64,000 bases of DNA from Hahella chejuensis KCTC 2396 (GTDB taxonomy: Bacteria > Pseudomonadota > Gammaproteobacteria > Pseudomonadales > Oleiphilaceae), in NCBI RefSeq assembly GCF_000012985.1, contig NC_007645.1, positions 4,300,581 through 4,364,580 of the forward strand, given 5' to 3'. Under the pieces are notes generated by a model. The model saw nothing but the letters and a program-made list of their open reading frames with translations. It did not search any database and was not told the DNA's origin. Below are positions 1-10,316 of the stretch, piece after piece; the first letter of the stretch is position 1, and every line of letters starts with the position of its first letter. Made by a program: the position numbers and the translations under genes.

Positions 1-1
1 C

Positions 2-2128
2 CTGCAGTCGCAGAAATTGCTGAACTCCGTGCTCAAGTACGAGGACTTCCCCATTCTGCTGGAAACTTGGCGCACCTGCCTGCAGGACGAATTTGATCTG
101 ACCGCGTTAAAACAACTGCTGGAGGAGCTGCAAACCGAACAGATTCAATGGTCCGTCGCCAATACCCGAACGCCCAGCCCCATGGCGCAGAATATCGCCT
201 GGGAGCAGGTCAACCTGTACATGTACAAGGACGACACGCCCACCTCGGACAAGACCTCCAATCTCAGTGAGGACCTGCTGCGAGAGCTGTTGTACAACGA
301 TGAGCTGCGTCCCACCGTAAACGCTGAACTGTGTCAGCGCTTCGTGCAGAAACGCCAGCGTCTGGCGCCAGGTTATGCGCCGGACAGCGCGCGAGACCTG
401 TTGGACTGGATCAAGGAACGCGGCGCTATTCCGGATTCTGAATGGCGCGAACTGCTGTTCTGTATTGAATCAGAGTCCGGCAATGAGACACTGCAAGACA
501 TGCTGTCGGCGACGGAAACCAAAATTATTCGCCTGGAGCGCCGCAACGCCCAAGTTATTGTGGCGCGGGAAAACCAGGCCTCCTTCGCACAGGCGTTCTA
601 TCCGGAAGCAGACGCGGATGCGGAATCCGATGCGCTCTTCGATACGCTGCTGGGCGAATGGCTACGCTTTTACGGGCCGGTGTCCGCCACAGAGATATCC
701 CTCTGGCTTGGCGTCGACCCACAACGTTTGCAGCGGGCTCTCGACGATCTGGTGGAAGCGCGCGCAATCGTGGCCGGCCCCCTGATCGAAGGCAATGCTG
801 AGCTGCGCTATTGCGATCGGGAGAATTTCGAAATCCTCCTGCATATGGCGCGCAAAGAGGCCGCGCCGGAATTCGCCCCCCTCCCCTTGGAGCAGCTTCC
901 CCTGTTCTTACACTGCTGGCAGACCCTAACGTGCGAGCGTGACGACGATCCCCATGAGCGACTCTTCGATATTGTGCAACGCCTGCAGGGAACGCCCGCC
1001 CCTGCTGCGCTGTGGGAGAACGAAATACTTCCCGCGCGATTGCCGGACTACAACCCTGCCTTACTGGACCATCTGTTTCAGGAGTCCGACCTGGAGTGGC
1101 TTGGCGTGGAGGAAGGCAAAACCCTATTCTGCTTCGCCGCCGATCTGGACCTGCTTGACGCCCCTGCGCCTCTCAACGAAGAAGCCGCCGAAGACCTGCG
1201 GGCTCTGTTTCCAGACGTCGACAGCCGCTACGATTTCCAGGCTCTCTCCGGGAAAAGCGGACTGGACAACACTACGCTGACAGAACGCCTATGGGACTGG
1301 GTATGGAAACAACGCATCAACAACGACGCCTTCGCCGCGTTGCGCAGAGGAGTGGAAAACAAATTCACCATTCCGAATCTGCCCACTCAGAGTTCCGGCA
1401 GACCGCCATCCCGTCGTCGGGCCATGCGCCATTCCTTCGCCCAGTCGAAACAGGCGGCGAACAGTCCTGGAACCTGGCGGCAAGTGCGCTGGCCCTTGCG
1501 ACAGGATGATCCTATAACGGAACAGGAGCGCGGCAAGGATCGCGCACGCCTGCTGTTAAGTCGTTACGGTGTAGTGTTTCGCGAACTCCTGCAAAGAGAG
1601 CTTCCAGAAATGCGTTGGAGCGCGGTGTTTCGCTCCCTGCGCCTGATGGAGCTGTCCAGGGAAATCATCGGCGGCTACTTTTTCAAGGATATCCCCGGCC
1701 CGCAGTTCATTACCCCTAACGCGCTGCAAATGCTGCAGAACGGCCTGCCGCAAACCCGACTGTACTGGCTCAATGCAACCGATCCCGCGTCCCTGTGCGG
1801 ACTGGGTCTGACGGGGCTGAAACAGAAGCTGCCGAAGCGGCTGGACTCCATACATATGAGTTTCATGGGGCCGGAACTGATCATGGTGGCGCGCCGTAAC
1901 GGCAAACAGCTGGACATCATGATCCCGCCGGATCACCCGGACCTGGACGCCTGTCTGGCCCCGTTGAGCAACCTGTTGCACCGATCCTGTCAGCCGCTGA
2001 AAAGCATTAACCTGGACACTATCAACGGAGAAAAAGCCGTCGACAGCCCTTACCTTCCGCACCTGAGTCGTCTGTTCGACGTGCAGAAGGGATACAAGGA
2101 CGTCGCGCTCAACCGCAAACTGCTGTAA
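2..2128 (+). CDS. Lhr-like ATP-dependent helicase, C-terminal part (5' end outside window)
   Basis: The reading frame is open from the first bases of the window with no start that must be used, so the gene begins upstream and only about 709 C-terminal residues are visible. The phrase YEDFPILLETWRTCLQDEFDL near the left edge resembles what I recall of the accessory region after the two RecA domains in large Lhr-type helicases of DNA repair. The motor domains themselves are not in the window. The remaining sequence is acidic with winged-helix-like helical stretches (about residues 210-260 of the visible part) and a basic serine/arginine-rich linker near residue 465. It ends in NRKLL. Family assignment rests on recalled similarity, so it is good but not certain. 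Confidence 0.7.
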   Translation: MQSQKLLNSVLKYEDFPILLETWRTCLQDEFDLTALKQLLEELQTEQIQWSVANTRTPSPMAQNIAWEQVNLYMYKDDTPTSDKTSNLSEDLLRELLYNDELRPTVNAELCQRFVQKRQRLAPGYAPDSARDLLDWIKERGAIPDSEWRELLFCIESESGNETLQDMLSATETKIIRLERRNAQVIVARENQASFAQAFYPEADADAESDALFDTLLGEWLRFYGPVSATEISLWLGVDPQRLQRALDDLVEARAIVAGPLIEGNAELRYCDRENFEILLHMARKEAAPEFAPLPLEQLPLFLHCWQTLTCERDDDPHERLFDIVQRLQGTPAPAALWENEILPARLPDYNPALLDHLFQESDLEWLGVEEGKTLFCFAADLDLLDAPAPLNEEAAEDLRALFPDVDSRYDFQALSGKSGLDNTTLTERLWDWVWKQRINNDAFAALRRGVENKFTIPNLPTQSSGRPPSRRRAMRHSFAQSKQAANSPGTWRQVRWPLRQDDPITEQERGKDRARLLLSRYGVVFRELLQRELPEMRWSAVFRSLRLMELSREIIGGYFFKDIPGPQFITPNALQMLQNGLPQTRLYWLNATDPASLCGLGLTGLKQKLPKRLDSIHMSFMGPELIMVARRNGKQLDIMIPPDHPDLDACLAPLSNLLHRSCQPLKSINLDTINGEKAVDSPYLPHLSRLFDVQKGYKDVALNRKLL

Positions 2129-2157
2129 CGCCCCCCATCCAGCGGGCGTCTGTGACA

Positions 2158-2277
2158 TCAACCCAATGCGATGCCGCTTACTGCGAACAGAATCGCCACC
2201 AGATAAAACAGAAATATCTTCAGATTCGCTGGAACAACCGGATAGGAATGCGTCGGGAGGTGGTGTTTGATCAACAT
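2158..2277 (-). CDS. 39-residue single-pass membrane peptide
   Basis: This small gene lies in the gap after the Lhr-like gene on the opposite strand. It starts with ATG at 2277, preceded by GAGGAG seven bases upstream, a strong ribosome binding site. The product is a short polar and basic N-terminus (MLIKHHLPTHSYPVVPANLK) followed by one clear hydrophobic helix (IFLFYLVAILFAVSGIALG) that runs to the stop. The architecture is that of a small inner-membrane protein that might bind or modulate a larger membrane partner. I do not recognise a family. The strong ribosome binding site and the intact helix are the evidence that it is real; no neighbour suggests a job. Confidence 0.6.
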   Translation of the reverse strand: MLIKHHLPTHSYPVVPANLKIFLFYLVAILFAVSGIALG

Positions 2278-2519
2278 AGCTTCGCTCCTCTGTTGTTGTC
2301 GGCGTTCTAGCCACGCCTGCAGGGGAACGGATGTAGCAACTGGCGAAAGCGGGCCGCGGTATCCTGCAGGGACTCCTCTGGCTGATCAGAGCTCCCTCTG
2401 GCGAGCACAACACAGGCACTACGCTGGATACAGCGGACACAGACGGCGTCTGACTGGAAGCAACCACTCGATCCAACGCCCGGCTCAGGTTAAAGAATAG
2501 ACGCCCTTCACAAATTGGT

Positions 2520-3629
2520 CTACTCGATCTCAAATCCCTTATCACTTAGGGCTTCCAAGAGCGCCTTAGTAAATGGCTTTTTATCTCTCATATCCAGATG
2601 TGAACCGTCAGGGAGAGAAAAACGCGCCATCTCTGGGTAATCTCTAAAGTGCACTGAGTTATAACGACTTCCAATATATGTATCCCAGTATTCCCCTTTG
2701 GGCCATACATGATCGTCAAATGCCCATATTAATTTATCAGTAGGGAAACGTACGAGATAGACCCGCCCTCCCCGTTCTTCTATTTCCTTTATATGTCTGT
2801 CCATTTTTTGGACTCCCTCTTCGAACAGGCTAAGGTCAGCTTTGCTTCTTTCGCTCAGTTTGTCCAGACAATATCTATCGAATGCCTCGAAGTTATTAAC
2901 CCCTTGAGGAAAAGTTAAGCTGTAATGCCGAAGCACTCTTCCTATATAGGTCTGAACTTGATCTAATAAAGAATAGTCAGCATTCCGGCTACGATCAGTG
3001 TTTGTTGTCAAATATACTTTCGGGGTGCTTGTCAGCGCAGGGTTCCACTTATCAGTCATATCTATAGGGCTGACTCCCATAAATCGGCTGGACAACCTAG
3101 ATCTCAGTTGAAGCTCGATTAGCTGATCAAAATATTTATAAGGCTCAATTCCTTTATTTTTATACTTATAATAGGCATCAACCCATTCTGAGGCCCTCTG
3201 ATTTTCTTCAGATGGCAGCACATGACTTTCAACCACCGATACAACCACATCGCCAACAAAACTCTCATCTTCACTGAGGTCCTCCAACAATGGCATAAAA
3301 GAAGTGCCGTCAATGGCTAACTGTATTACGGGCCTCACTAGCTCATCTCTTAGATATGCCGTATCGACTCCCAATTGAATTCGCGAGCTTCCCAAAAGCA
3401 CTACCGGCCGCTCAGAGCTATCATTGATACGGTCTCTTTGCTCAATCCAGAACTCCACAGAATCATCTTGAGTGGGCTGAAATCCAGAGTATCGCAAACC
3501 CATTTCAAATACAGATATGGCGGTGGCAGCCACGAACAACGCACACAACCAAGTTATCCCCCAACGCCCTGTTGGTAGGCGGTCATTAGAACTGGAAGTA
3601 GATAAACGCACGGGTATCACCACTCGCAA
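2520..3629 (-). CDS. Membrane-anchored SGNH-type hydrolase/acyltransferase partner of MBOAT
   Basis: The 369-residue protein has one N-terminal membrane helix (about residues 24-42, ITWLCALFVAATAISVFEMG), so the rest should be periplasmic. Residues near 78 read VVLLGSSRIQLG, like block I of the SGNH fold with the serine in GSSR. Near the C-terminus LPDGSHLDM carries the D-x-x-H pair of block V. Together with the MBOAT gene just upstream it fits an alginate-acetylation-like pair, in which the MBOAT protein passes an acyl group across the membrane and the SGNH protein transfers it to a glycan. The frame starts at TTG 3629, inside the MBOAT gene; GTG at 3611 is an alternative start with a better GGTG upstream. 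The DNA is AT-richer than most of the window. The substrate is unknown. Confidence 0.65.
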   Translation of the reverse strand: MRVVIPVRLSTSSSNDRLPTGRWGITWLCALFVAATAISVFEMGLRYSGFQPTQDDSVEFWIEQRDRINDSSERPVVLLGSSRIQLGVDTAYLRDELVRPVIQLAIDGTSFMPLLEDLSEDESFVGDVVVSVVESHVLPSEENQRASEWVDAYYKYKNKGIEPYKYFDQLIELQLRSRLSSRFMGVSPIDMTDKWNPALTSTPKVYLTTNTDRSRNADYSLLDQVQTYIGRVLRHYSLTFPQGVNNFEAFDRYCLDKLSERSKADLSLFEEGVQKMDRHIKEIEERGGRVYLVRFPTDKLIWAFDDHVWPKGEYWDTYIGSRYNSVHFRDYPEMARFSLPDGSHLDMRDKKPFTKALLEALSDKGFEIE

Positions 3630-4998
3630 ATAGAAATAGACTAACTAAACAAACACTTAAAAAGGCAGCCCGCATGAACGGATTCAGCTTCGTGAACAAG
3701 GCTTCGATGCTACGTTCACGCAACGCGAAGTGTGTAAAAAACAAGGCCAGAGCGCCAACGAATGCATAGATCATCTTAAGCCCGTCGACCTTCCCGGTTG
3801 CGTCAGCATTGCCAAACAGATTTCTTACGACCTGAACACATTCCTCCATACTTTGACTACGGAAGAATATCCAGGTCACAGAGACAAGAATAAAAGTAAA
3901 AAAGGCCAATAAAAGCTTTTGTCCTGTTGTTCTCTCCGAACCGTCAGAAGAAGAGGAACGCTGGATGTAGCGCGCTACTGTAAGATAGATCCCGTGTAAC
4001 CCCCCCCATATTACAAACATCCAGGAAGCCCCATGCCACAAACCGCCAATAAGCATCGTAAGCATGAGGTTAACGTAAGTCCGCGCATTACCGGCCCGGT
4101 TCCCGCCCATAGACACGTATACATAATCCCTGAGCCATGTGGAAAGACTGATGTGCCACCGTCTCCAGAAGTCCTGAACGCCTACCGCGCCGTATGGAGA
4201 TTTGAAGTTATCCGGCAAAATGAAACCAAAACACAAGGCTACGCCTATTGCTGTGGTCGAGTAGCCGGAAAAGTCACAGAATATCTGTCCCGAAAATGCG
4301 AAGACAGCAACCCAGGTTTCGAGCTGACCGTAAATTTCCGGACTTTGATAGATGGTGTCGACAATCGGAGCAAAAAGGCTATCGGCCAATACTACTTTTT
4401 GGAACACGCCAAAAATGACTAAACACAGCCCCCAACCCAGCTGATCAGCAGAAGCTCTCTTTGGCTTTTCACACTGTGGTAAAAAGTCATTGGCCCTGAC
4501 AATTGGGCCAGCTACCAGCTGTGGAAAAAACGAGACATACAGCGCATAGTCGCTGAACGAGGTAGCGGGCTTAATCTTTCCTCGATAAACATCAATTGAA
4601 TATGAGATTGTTTGAAATGTATAAAATGATATCCCCATAGGTAGTAATATATCAAACGATGACGCATGGATAAGCCCACCACTGAGGAAGGAAAGGTTCT
4701 CAGAGAGAAAGTTCCAATATTTGAAAAACCCCAGCAAGCCGAGATTAATTAAAAGCGTTGTCCAAACGTATGCTTGCTTCTTCTTTTTCGACTCTGCACG
4801 AAAGATGCCTTTCGCAACATACCAGTCACAAATCGTTGAAAAAAGTAACAAGAGGACAAAGCTTGGATTCCATGCCGAGTAAAATAAGTAGCTGGCTGCA
4901 AGCAATATTAATTTTTGCAAACGCCAGTTATTACAAGAGCTGTATATAATCCATACAGAAGCAAAGAAAATAAAGAATAGGTAAGTATTAAACGGCAT
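3586..4998 (-). CDS. MBOAT family O-acyltransferase (AlgI/DltB-like)
   Basis: A 470-residue polytopic membrane protein with about ten hydrophobic segments. It carries the MBOAT signatures: LLPMGISFYTFQTISYSIDVYRG near residue 115, the DFWRRWHISLSTWLRDYVY block and the GGLWHGASWMFVIWGGLHG block, whose histidine is the conserved catalytic residue of the family. MBOAT proteins move acyl groups from a cytoplasmic or lipid donor to an extracytoplasmic acceptor. Its stop lies 44 bases inside the start of the downstream SGNH gene, so the two are almost certainly co-translated. AlgI-type length is normal. No alginate or polysaccharide synthesis genes are adjacent, so the glycan acceptor cannot be named. 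Confidence 0.88.
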   Translation of the reverse strand: MPFNTYLFFIFFASVWIIYSSCNNWRLQKLILLAASYLFYSAWNPSFVLLLLFSTICDWYVAKGIFRAESKKKKQAYVWTTLLINLGLLGFFKYWNFLSENLSFLSGGLIHASSFDILLPMGISFYTFQTISYSIDVYRGKIKPATSFSDYALYVSFFPQLVAGPIVRANDFLPQCEKPKRASADQLGWGLCLVIFGVFQKVVLADSLFAPIVDTIYQSPEIYGQLETWVAVFAFSGQIFCDFSGYSTTAIGVALCFGFILPDNFKSPYGAVGVQDFWRRWHISLSTWLRDYVYVSMGGNRAGNARTYVNLMLTMLIGGLWHGASWMFVIWGGLHGIYLTVARYIQRSSSSDGSERTTGQKLLLAFFTFILVSVTWIFFRSQSMEECVQVVRNLFGNADATGKVDGLKMIYAFVGALALFFTHFALRERSIEALFTKLNPFMRAAFLSVCLVSLFLFASGDTRAFIYFQF

Positions 4999-5265
4999 AC
5001 GTTATCAGTCCAATTGAAAGGCCGCACCATTATACATAGGCCTCCTCTCAAGTACATATTTTCTTGTTTTTTATACACTTAGAACTAATCTCCGCCCACT
5101 AAACAAAACAAGTTATCCCTTTTCCTCTTCTGACGAGCTCCACCAACGCTGGAATTCTTTCCACCACAAGCATTAAAACCTCCTGATTCGCCGCTAAAAT
5201 GCCTATACAATAAGCGCCCGAATCATCGACGGCTTTCGTCAGGTCATTGCAAGGACAATTTATCC

Positions 5266-5973
5266 GTGTCATCCAAACCCCGGTTTCAGCAGGTTAAGGA
5301 CTTCATCGTCAGCGGCATCGAGAGCCAGCGCTATGTGGTCGGCGGCCGCATTCCCACAGAAATGCAGTTGGCGCAGCAGTTTCAGGTGAGCCGCATGACT
5401 GTGCACAAGGCGATACGGGATCTGGTGAATGAAGGGCGTCTGGTGAGGTATCAAGGTCAAGGCACCTTCGTCAATGACGCCAAACCCACGTCTTCGTTTC
5501 AGGATATCCGCAACATCGCGGAAGAAATCAAAGCGCGGGGGCATGAGTACAGCGCCCGCATCGTCAAGCAGGAACAATTGCGCGCCTCCTCCAATGTGGC
5601 GGTGCAGTTGGGCATCAAAACCGGCGTACCGGTGTTTCACACCTTGATAGTCCATCTGGAAGACGGCGTGCCGGTGCAGTTGGAAGACCGCTATATCAAT
5701 CCTCTACTGGCGCCGGAGTATCTGGATCAGGACTTTTCCGTCGTCACTCCCAATCAGTACCTCACTTCCGTTTATCCGGTTTCCGATGTGGAGCATATTA
5801 TTGAAGCGGTGCTGGCGGACCCGGATCAGTGCAAGCTACTGGAAATCAATATCAATGAGCCCTGCCTGCGCATCTACCGCCGCACCTGGAGCCGTCAGCA
5901 GCTGGTCAGCAGCGCCCACCTGACTTATCCTGGCAGCCGTTATCGCCTGCAGTCCGACAGCCACTTTTCATAG
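5266..5973 (+). CDS. hutC: HutC, GntR-family repressor of histidine utilisation
   Basis: The 235-residue protein has an N-terminal GntR winged helix (residues about 5-70, with GGRIPTEMQLAQQFQVSRMT) followed by a UTRA ligand domain (about 90-230). The match to HutC is strong: GRLVRYQGQGTFVND, then QLEDRYINPLLAPEYLDQDF and the C-terminal YPGSRYRLQS. HutC represses the hut operon and is released by urocanate. The start is GTG 5266 with AAGGAC upstream. It is transcribed in the same direction as hutIGUH but separated by 463 bases that hold two operator-like palindromes, so the operon probably has its own promoter under HutC control. Confidence 0.93.
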   Translation: MSSKPRFQQVKDFIVSGIESQRYVVGGRIPTEMQLAQQFQVSRMTVHKAIRDLVNEGRLVRYQGQGTFVNDAKPTSSFQDIRNIAEEIKARGHEYSARIVKQEQLRASSNVAVQLGIKTGVPVFHTLIVHLEDGVPVQLEDRYINPLLAPEYLDQDFSVVTPNQYLTSVYPVSDVEHIIEAVLADPDQCKLLEININEPCLRIYRRTWSRQQLVSSAHLTYPGSRYRLQSDSHFS

Positions 5974-6150
5974 ATATCGCCTCCCTCTCCATAACGATCA
6001 TCAAATCAGATTATTTTGCAATCGCGCCCACCCGCGAATGATGGCGGCAGGCTCGCCTTTCGCGCGGGCTGAACTCTTGTGGTTTTCCTTATATTCCCCC
6101 TGACTCCAATCATCTTGCCTTTAGATCAAGCAGTTAGCGGATCGAAAATT

Positions 6151-6160
6151 TGTATATACA
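6151..6160. promoter_or_regulatory. Putative HutC operator 1
   Basis: Perfect 10-bp palindrome TGTATATACA in the hutC-hutI gap. GntR/HutC proteins bind such TGTA-N-TACA inverted repeats. The same 10-mer recurs at 6395-6404. The surrounding bases (TT on the left, TTC on the right) extend the symmetry only weakly. Confidence 0.55.
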
Positions 6161-6391
6161 TTCAAAATTCCCAGCCTCACAAAACCCCGCTGAACGCAGG
6201 CTGTGAGAACGCAGAAACCGCTACATTCACTCTAGCTCGCCAAATTCAAAAAAAGTCTTAATCCCTCTATTTTTATAGCTATTACGGCATATAAACACAG
6301 TCTCCAGGCTACACCTAACCGGTTTCAATATTCGTTATGAGAAGAAATTTTTCTCGTCTCCCCTCTTGCGTAAAATGCGTTTTTTGTCTTT

Positions 6392-6407
6392 AAATGTATA
6401 TACATTT
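6392..6407. promoter_or_regulatory. Putative HutC operator 2
   Basis: Perfect 16-bp palindrome AAATGTATATACATTT, ending 29 bases before the hutI start codon. It contains the same TGTATATACA core as the site at 6151. Its position just ahead of the hutI ribosome binding site (GGAGAGCGAG) fits repression of hutIGUH by HutC. Confidence 0.7.
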
Positions 6408-6436
6408 ATAAAAAACACTGCGGAGAGCGAGATTTT

Positions 6437-7648
6437 ATGGATTGGTGGATCAACGCCAGGATCGCCACCCTTGATCCTGACGCCCAACACGCCTACGGAC
6501 TGCTGGAAAGCCATGCCCTCGGCGTGGCGCACGGCAAAGTCGAAGCCATTGTCCCCATGTCTGAATGGGATGGCGACGCGTCCGATAACATCACTGACGC
6601 CAATGGCCGCCTGATCACCCCCGGCCTGGTGGATTGTCACACCCATCTGGTTTACGGCGGCGACCGCGCCGCTGAATTCGAGATGCGCCTGCAGGGCGTC
6701 TCCTATGCGGATATCGCCAAGCAGGGCGGCGGCATTATTTCTACCGTGCGCGCGACTCGCGCCGCCACCGAGAAAGAGCTGTTGCAGCAATCAGAGAAAC
6801 GTTTGCTGGCGCTACTGCGTGAAGGCGTGACGACAGTGGAAATCAAATCCGGCTATGGGCTGGACCTGGAGTCAGAACTGAAGATGTTGCACGTGGCGCG
6901 CCGCCTGGGGCAGCGCTATCCGGTCAACGTCCGCACCACTCTGCTGGCGGCTCACGCCTTGCCTCCCGAATACGCCGGCCGCTCCGACGATTATATTTCC
7001 TGGATCTGCGAAGAAGCCCTGCCTGTGGCCCATGAGCAAAAGCTCGCTGACGCCGTGGACGTGTTCTGTGAATCCATCGCCTTCACGCCAGAGCAATGCC
7101 GCCGGGTGTTCGAAGCCGCACAGAAACTGGGTCTGCCGGTGAAAGGCCACATGGAGCAACTGACGTTGAGCGGCGGCAGCGCGCTGGCGGCCGAATTCAA
7201 CGCGCTTTCCGTCGACCATGTGGAATATCTGGACGAAGCCAGCGTACAAGCTATCGCGGCCTCCGGCACGGTGGCGACGCTGCTGCCCGGCGCCTTTTAT
7301 TTTTTACGGGAAACCCAGCGTCCGCCCATGGAATTGCTGCGCAAGCACAAAGTTCCCATGGCTCTGGCCACTGATCTCAATCCCGGCTCCTGCCCTCTGG
7401 CGTCGATGCGCCTGATGATGAACATGGGCTGCACCTTCTTTGGCATGACGCCGGAAGAAACGCTCGCCGGCGTCACGCGCCATGGCGCCAAGGCCCTCGG
7501 CATGCAAGACCGCATCGGTCATCTTGCGCCAGGCATGGCGGCGGATTTTATTGTCTGGGATTGTCAGCACCCGGCTCAATTGAGCTACGAATTCGGCGTC
7601 ACCGGCCCGCATCAACGGGTTTTTCATGGAGAAATTCACAATGTCTGA
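6437..7648 (+). CDS. hutI: Imidazolonepropionase HutI
   Basis: HutI hydrolyses 4-imidazolone-5-propionate to N-formimidoyl-L-glutamate, the third step of histidine breakdown, in the cytoplasm. The 403-residue length is typical. The metal-binding amidohydrolase signature [11 protein letters not shown] sits near residue 68, followed by the family blocks [25 protein letters not shown] and the C-terminal [10 protein letters not shown]. The start ATG 6437 has GGAGAGCGAG upstream. It is the first gene of the operon; hutG begins before it ends (start 7641, stop 7648). Confidence 0.96.
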   Translation: MDWWINARIATLDPDAQHAYGLLESHALGVAHGKVEAIVPMSEWDGDASDNITDANGRLITPGLVDCHTHLVYGGDRAAEFEMRLQGVSYADIAKQGGGIISTVRATRAATEKELLQQSEKRLLALLREGVTTVEIKSGYGLDLESELKMLHVARRLGQRYPVNVRTTLLAAHALPPEYAGRSDDYISWICEEALPVAHEQKLADAVDVFCESIAFTPEQCRRVFEAAQKLGLPVKGHMEQLTLSGGSALAAEFNALSVDHVEYLDEASVQAIAASGTVATLLPGAFYFLRETQRPPMELLRKHKVPMALATDLNPGSCPLASMRLMMNMGCTFFGMTPEETLAGVTRHGAKALGMQDRIGHLAPGMAADFIVWDCQHPAQLSYEFGVTGPHQRVFHGEIHNV

Positions 7649-8600
7649 GACAAAAGTCTGGTCAGGACGCATCGACAGCGCCGACGGCCCCACCGCCGTA
7701 CGCTGGCACCAGCAAGTTAGAGCGCCACAGGAAGACAGCCCGGCGGGCGTGGCGTTGATCGGCTACCCCTGCGACCTTGGCGTCTATATCAACAAGGGCC
7801 GCGTAGGCGCAGCGAATGGCCCCGATGAAATCATCAAAGCCCTGGCGAACCTGCCCTGGCGTCTGACCCATCCGGTTTATGACTGCGGCAATATTCAGTG
7901 GGAAGGCGAATTGGAAGACGCCCAGGCGGCGCTGGCCACCAAAGTCTTCAAGCAACTGCAGGCAGGCCACAGCCCCATCGTACTGGGAGGCGGCCATGAC
8001 GTCGCCTGGGGCAGCTTTCAGGGCTTACGCCGGCACCTGGATCAGGCGGCCCCGGACAAAGTCCTCGGCATACTGAATCTGGACGCCCATTTCGATCTGC
8101 GCAGCGACAGCGAAGGGGCCAGCTCCGGCACGCCTTTCCAGCAGATCGCCAAATACTGCAAGACCGCCGGCAAGCCCTTTCACTACGCCGTCTTCGGCAT
8201 CAGTGAATACGCCAATACCCAGGCCTTATTCGATCGCGCCGACAAGCTCGGCGTCACCTACCTGAAAGACACTCATTGCGGTTATACCCAACTGGGCCCG
8301 ATGCTGCGCGCCCTGGACGCCTTTTTGAGCAAAGTGGACTGCCTCTATCTGACGATTGATCTGGACGTACTGCCTGCAGCCACCGCCCCCGGCGTCAGCG
8401 CCCCCGCCGCTTACGGCGTACCGCTGGAAATCGTAGAAGCTATGCTGGACGCCATTCAGCGCAAAGCGCTGCCGGTGTTGATGGCGGATATCGCCGAATA
8501 CAACCCAACTTACGATATTGACAGCAGAACCGCCCGCGTCGCCGCCCGACTCGCCGCGCGCCTGGCCGGCCTGCTGGGAAAACCAACAACAAAAGCGTAG
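7641..8600 (+). CDS. hutG: Formimidoylglutamase HutG
   Basis: Ureohydrolase-fold enzyme (319 residues from the chosen start) that splits N-formimidoyl-glutamate into glutamate and formamide, the last step of the four-step pathway. The manganese ligands are visible in the family blocks [22 protein letters not shown] and [11 protein letters not shown] prefer ATG 7641 (MSETKVWSG) over the in-frame ATG 7626, because GGAG at 7628 is well spaced from 7641. The gene overlaps the end of hutI by 8 bases, which indicates translational coupling. There is no HutF in the window, so the direct HutG route is used here. Confidence 0.95.
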   Translation: MSETKVWSGRIDSADGPTAVRWHQQVRAPQEDSPAGVALIGYPCDLGVYINKGRVGAANGPDEIIKALANLPWRLTHPVYDCGNIQWEGELEDAQAALATKVFKQLQAGHSPIVLGGGHDVAWGSFQGLRRHLDQAAPDKVLGILNLDAHFDLRSDSEGASSGTPFQQIAKYCKTAGKPFHYAVFGISEYANTQALFDRADKLGVTYLKDTHCGYTQLGPMLRALDAFLSKVDCLYLTIDLDVLPAATAPGVSAPAAYGVPLEIVEAMLDAIQRKALPVLMADIAEYNPTYDIDSRTARVAARLAARLAGLLGKPTTKA

Positions 8601-8622
8601 AAGTAACTCACAGGAGAAACCG

Positions 8623-10296
8623 ATGAAAGATCCTCGCCATGACGACCAGAGAGAGATCCGCGCCCCACGCGGCTCCGAGCTGAACGCCAAGTCCTGGTTG
8701 ACTGAAGCGCCATTGCGCATGTTGATGAACAATCTGGACCCGGAAGTCGCCGAACACCCTAAATCTCTGGTGGTGTATGGCGGCATCGGACGCGCCGCCC
8801 GCGACTGGGAATGCTTCGACAAAATCGTGGAAGTGCTGAAGCGCCTGGAAGATGACGAGACATTATTGGTGCAGTCCGGCAAACCGGTTGGCGTATTCAA
8901 GACTCACGCCGACGCGCCCCGCGTTCTGATCGCCAACTCCAACCTGGTACCCCACTGGGCCAACTGGGAACACTTCAACGAGCTGGATAAGAAAGGCCTG
9001 ATGATGTACGGCCAGATGACCGCCGGCTCATGGATCTACATCGGCTCTCAGGGCATTGTGCAGGGTACTTACGAGACTTTCGTTTCCGTCGCCAAGCAGC
9101 ATTTCAACGGCGAAGCCCACGGCAGATGGATTCTGACCGGCGGTCTGGGCGGCATGGGCGGCGCGCAGCCTCTGGCGGCGACGATGGCCGGCTTCTGCAT
9201 GCTGGCGGTGGACTGCGACCCCAGCCGCATCGAGTTCCGTCTGCGCACGCGCTACCTGGATAAGCAGGCGAAAGACCTGGACGACGCTCTGGCGATGATC
9301 GAAAACGCCAAGAAGACTGGCGAAGCGATCTCTATCGGTCTATTGGGCAACGCAGCGGACGTATACGCAGAGCTGGTCAAGCGCGGCGTTACTCCTGACG
9401 TGGTCACCGACCAGACTTCCGCTCACGACCCGCTGAACGGCTACCTGCCGCAAGGCTGGACTATGGAGCACGCAGCGGAAATGCGTCTGAAAGACCCCGC
9501 TGCCGTAGTCAAAGCGGCCAAACAATCCATGGCGGTGCAGGTGCAAGCCATGCTGGCGTTACAGGAAGCCGGCGCGGCGACCCTGGACTATGGCAACAAC
9601 ATCCGTCAGATGGCGCTGGAAGAAGGCGTGAAGAACGCATTCGATTTCCCCGGTTTCGTGCCCGCCTACATTCGTCCCCTGTTCTGTGAAGGCGTAGGGC
9701 CTTTCCGCTGGGCGGCGCTATCCGGCGACCCAGAGGACATCTACAAGACCGACGCCAAGGTCAAAGAACTGATACCCGACAATCCCCACCTGCACAACTG
9801 GCTGGACATGGCGCGCGAACGCATCAGCTTCCAGGGCCTGCCGGCGCGTATCTGCTGGGTCGGGCTGAAAGACCGCGCCCGTCTGGGTCTGGCCTTCAAT
9901 GAAATGGTGCGCAACGGCGAATTGAAAGCGCCCGTGGTTATCGGTCGCGACCACCTGGATTCCGGCTCCGTCGCCAGCCCCAACCGGGAAACTGAGAGCA
10001 TGATGGACGGTTCCGACGCGGTCTCCGACTGGCCGTTGCTGAACGCCATGCTGAATGTCGCCGGCGGCGCCACCTGGGTGTCTCTGCACCACGGCGGCGG
10101 CGTAGGAATGGGCTTCAGCCAGCACTCCGGCGTGGTGATCGTCTGTGACGGCTCCGAAGCGGCGGATCAGCGTATCGCCCGCGTGCTGCGCAACGATCCC
10201 GGCACCGGCGTAATGCGCCATGCCGACGCAGGTTACGACATCGCTCGTAATTGCGCCAAAGAGAACGGCCTCGACTTGCCAATGCTGAAAGACTAA
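8623..10296 (+). CDS. hutU: Urocanate hydratase HutU
   Basis: HutU converts urocanate to imidazolonepropionate using tightly bound NAD+. The 557-residue length from ATG 8623 is normal; AGGAG lies just upstream at 8612, whereas a longer frame starting at 8518 would overlap hutG. Family blocks are clear: [30 protein letters not shown]-type NAD-binding segment (here [19 protein letters not shown]), [24 protein letters not shown] and [17 protein letters not shown]. It lies 22 bases after hutG and runs almost into hutH. Confidence 0.97.
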   Translation: MKDPRHDDQREIRAPRGSELNAKSWLTEAPLRMLMNNLDPEVAEHPKSLVVYGGIGRAARDWECFDKIVEVLKRLEDDETLLVQSGKPVGVFKTHADAPRVLIANSNLVPHWANWEHFNELDKKGLMMYGQMTAGSWIYIGSQGIVQGTYETFVSVAKQHFNGEAHGRWILTGGLGGMGGAQPLAATMAGFCMLAVDCDPSRIEFRLRTRYLDKQAKDLDDALAMIENAKKTGEAISIGLLGNAADVYAELVKRGVTPDVVTDQTSAHDPLNGYLPQGWTMEHAAEMRLKDPAAVVKAAKQSMAVQVQAMLALQEAGAATLDYGNNIRQMALEEGVKNAFDFPGFVPAYIRPLFCEGVGPFRWAALSGDPEDIYKTDAKVKELIPDNPHLHNWLDMARERISFQGLPARICWVGLKDRARLGLAFNEMVRNGELKAPVVIGRDHLDSGSVASPNRETESMMDGSDAVSDWPLLNAMLNVAGGATWVSLHHGGGVGMGFSQHSGVVIVCDGSEAADQRIARVLRNDPGTGVMRHADAGYDIARNCAKENGLDLPMLKD

Positions 10297-10316
10297 TGCG
10301 TAGCGGAGTACATAAC

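Noticed and set aside
2267-2500. 77-residue plus-strand frame in the gap before the SGNH gene
   Set aside because: No ribosome binding site, and the composition (Cys-rich start, Ser/Arg-rich body) looks random.
1556-2545. 329-residue minus-strand frame opposite the Lhr-like gene
   Set aside because: It is antisense to the helicase gene in its first half and overlaps both the small membrane peptide and the SGNH gene; composition is that of a shadow frame.
4033-4422. 129-residue plus-strand frame opposite the MBOAT gene
   Set aside because: MBOAT signatures on the minus strand are clear; this frame has no recognisable feature.
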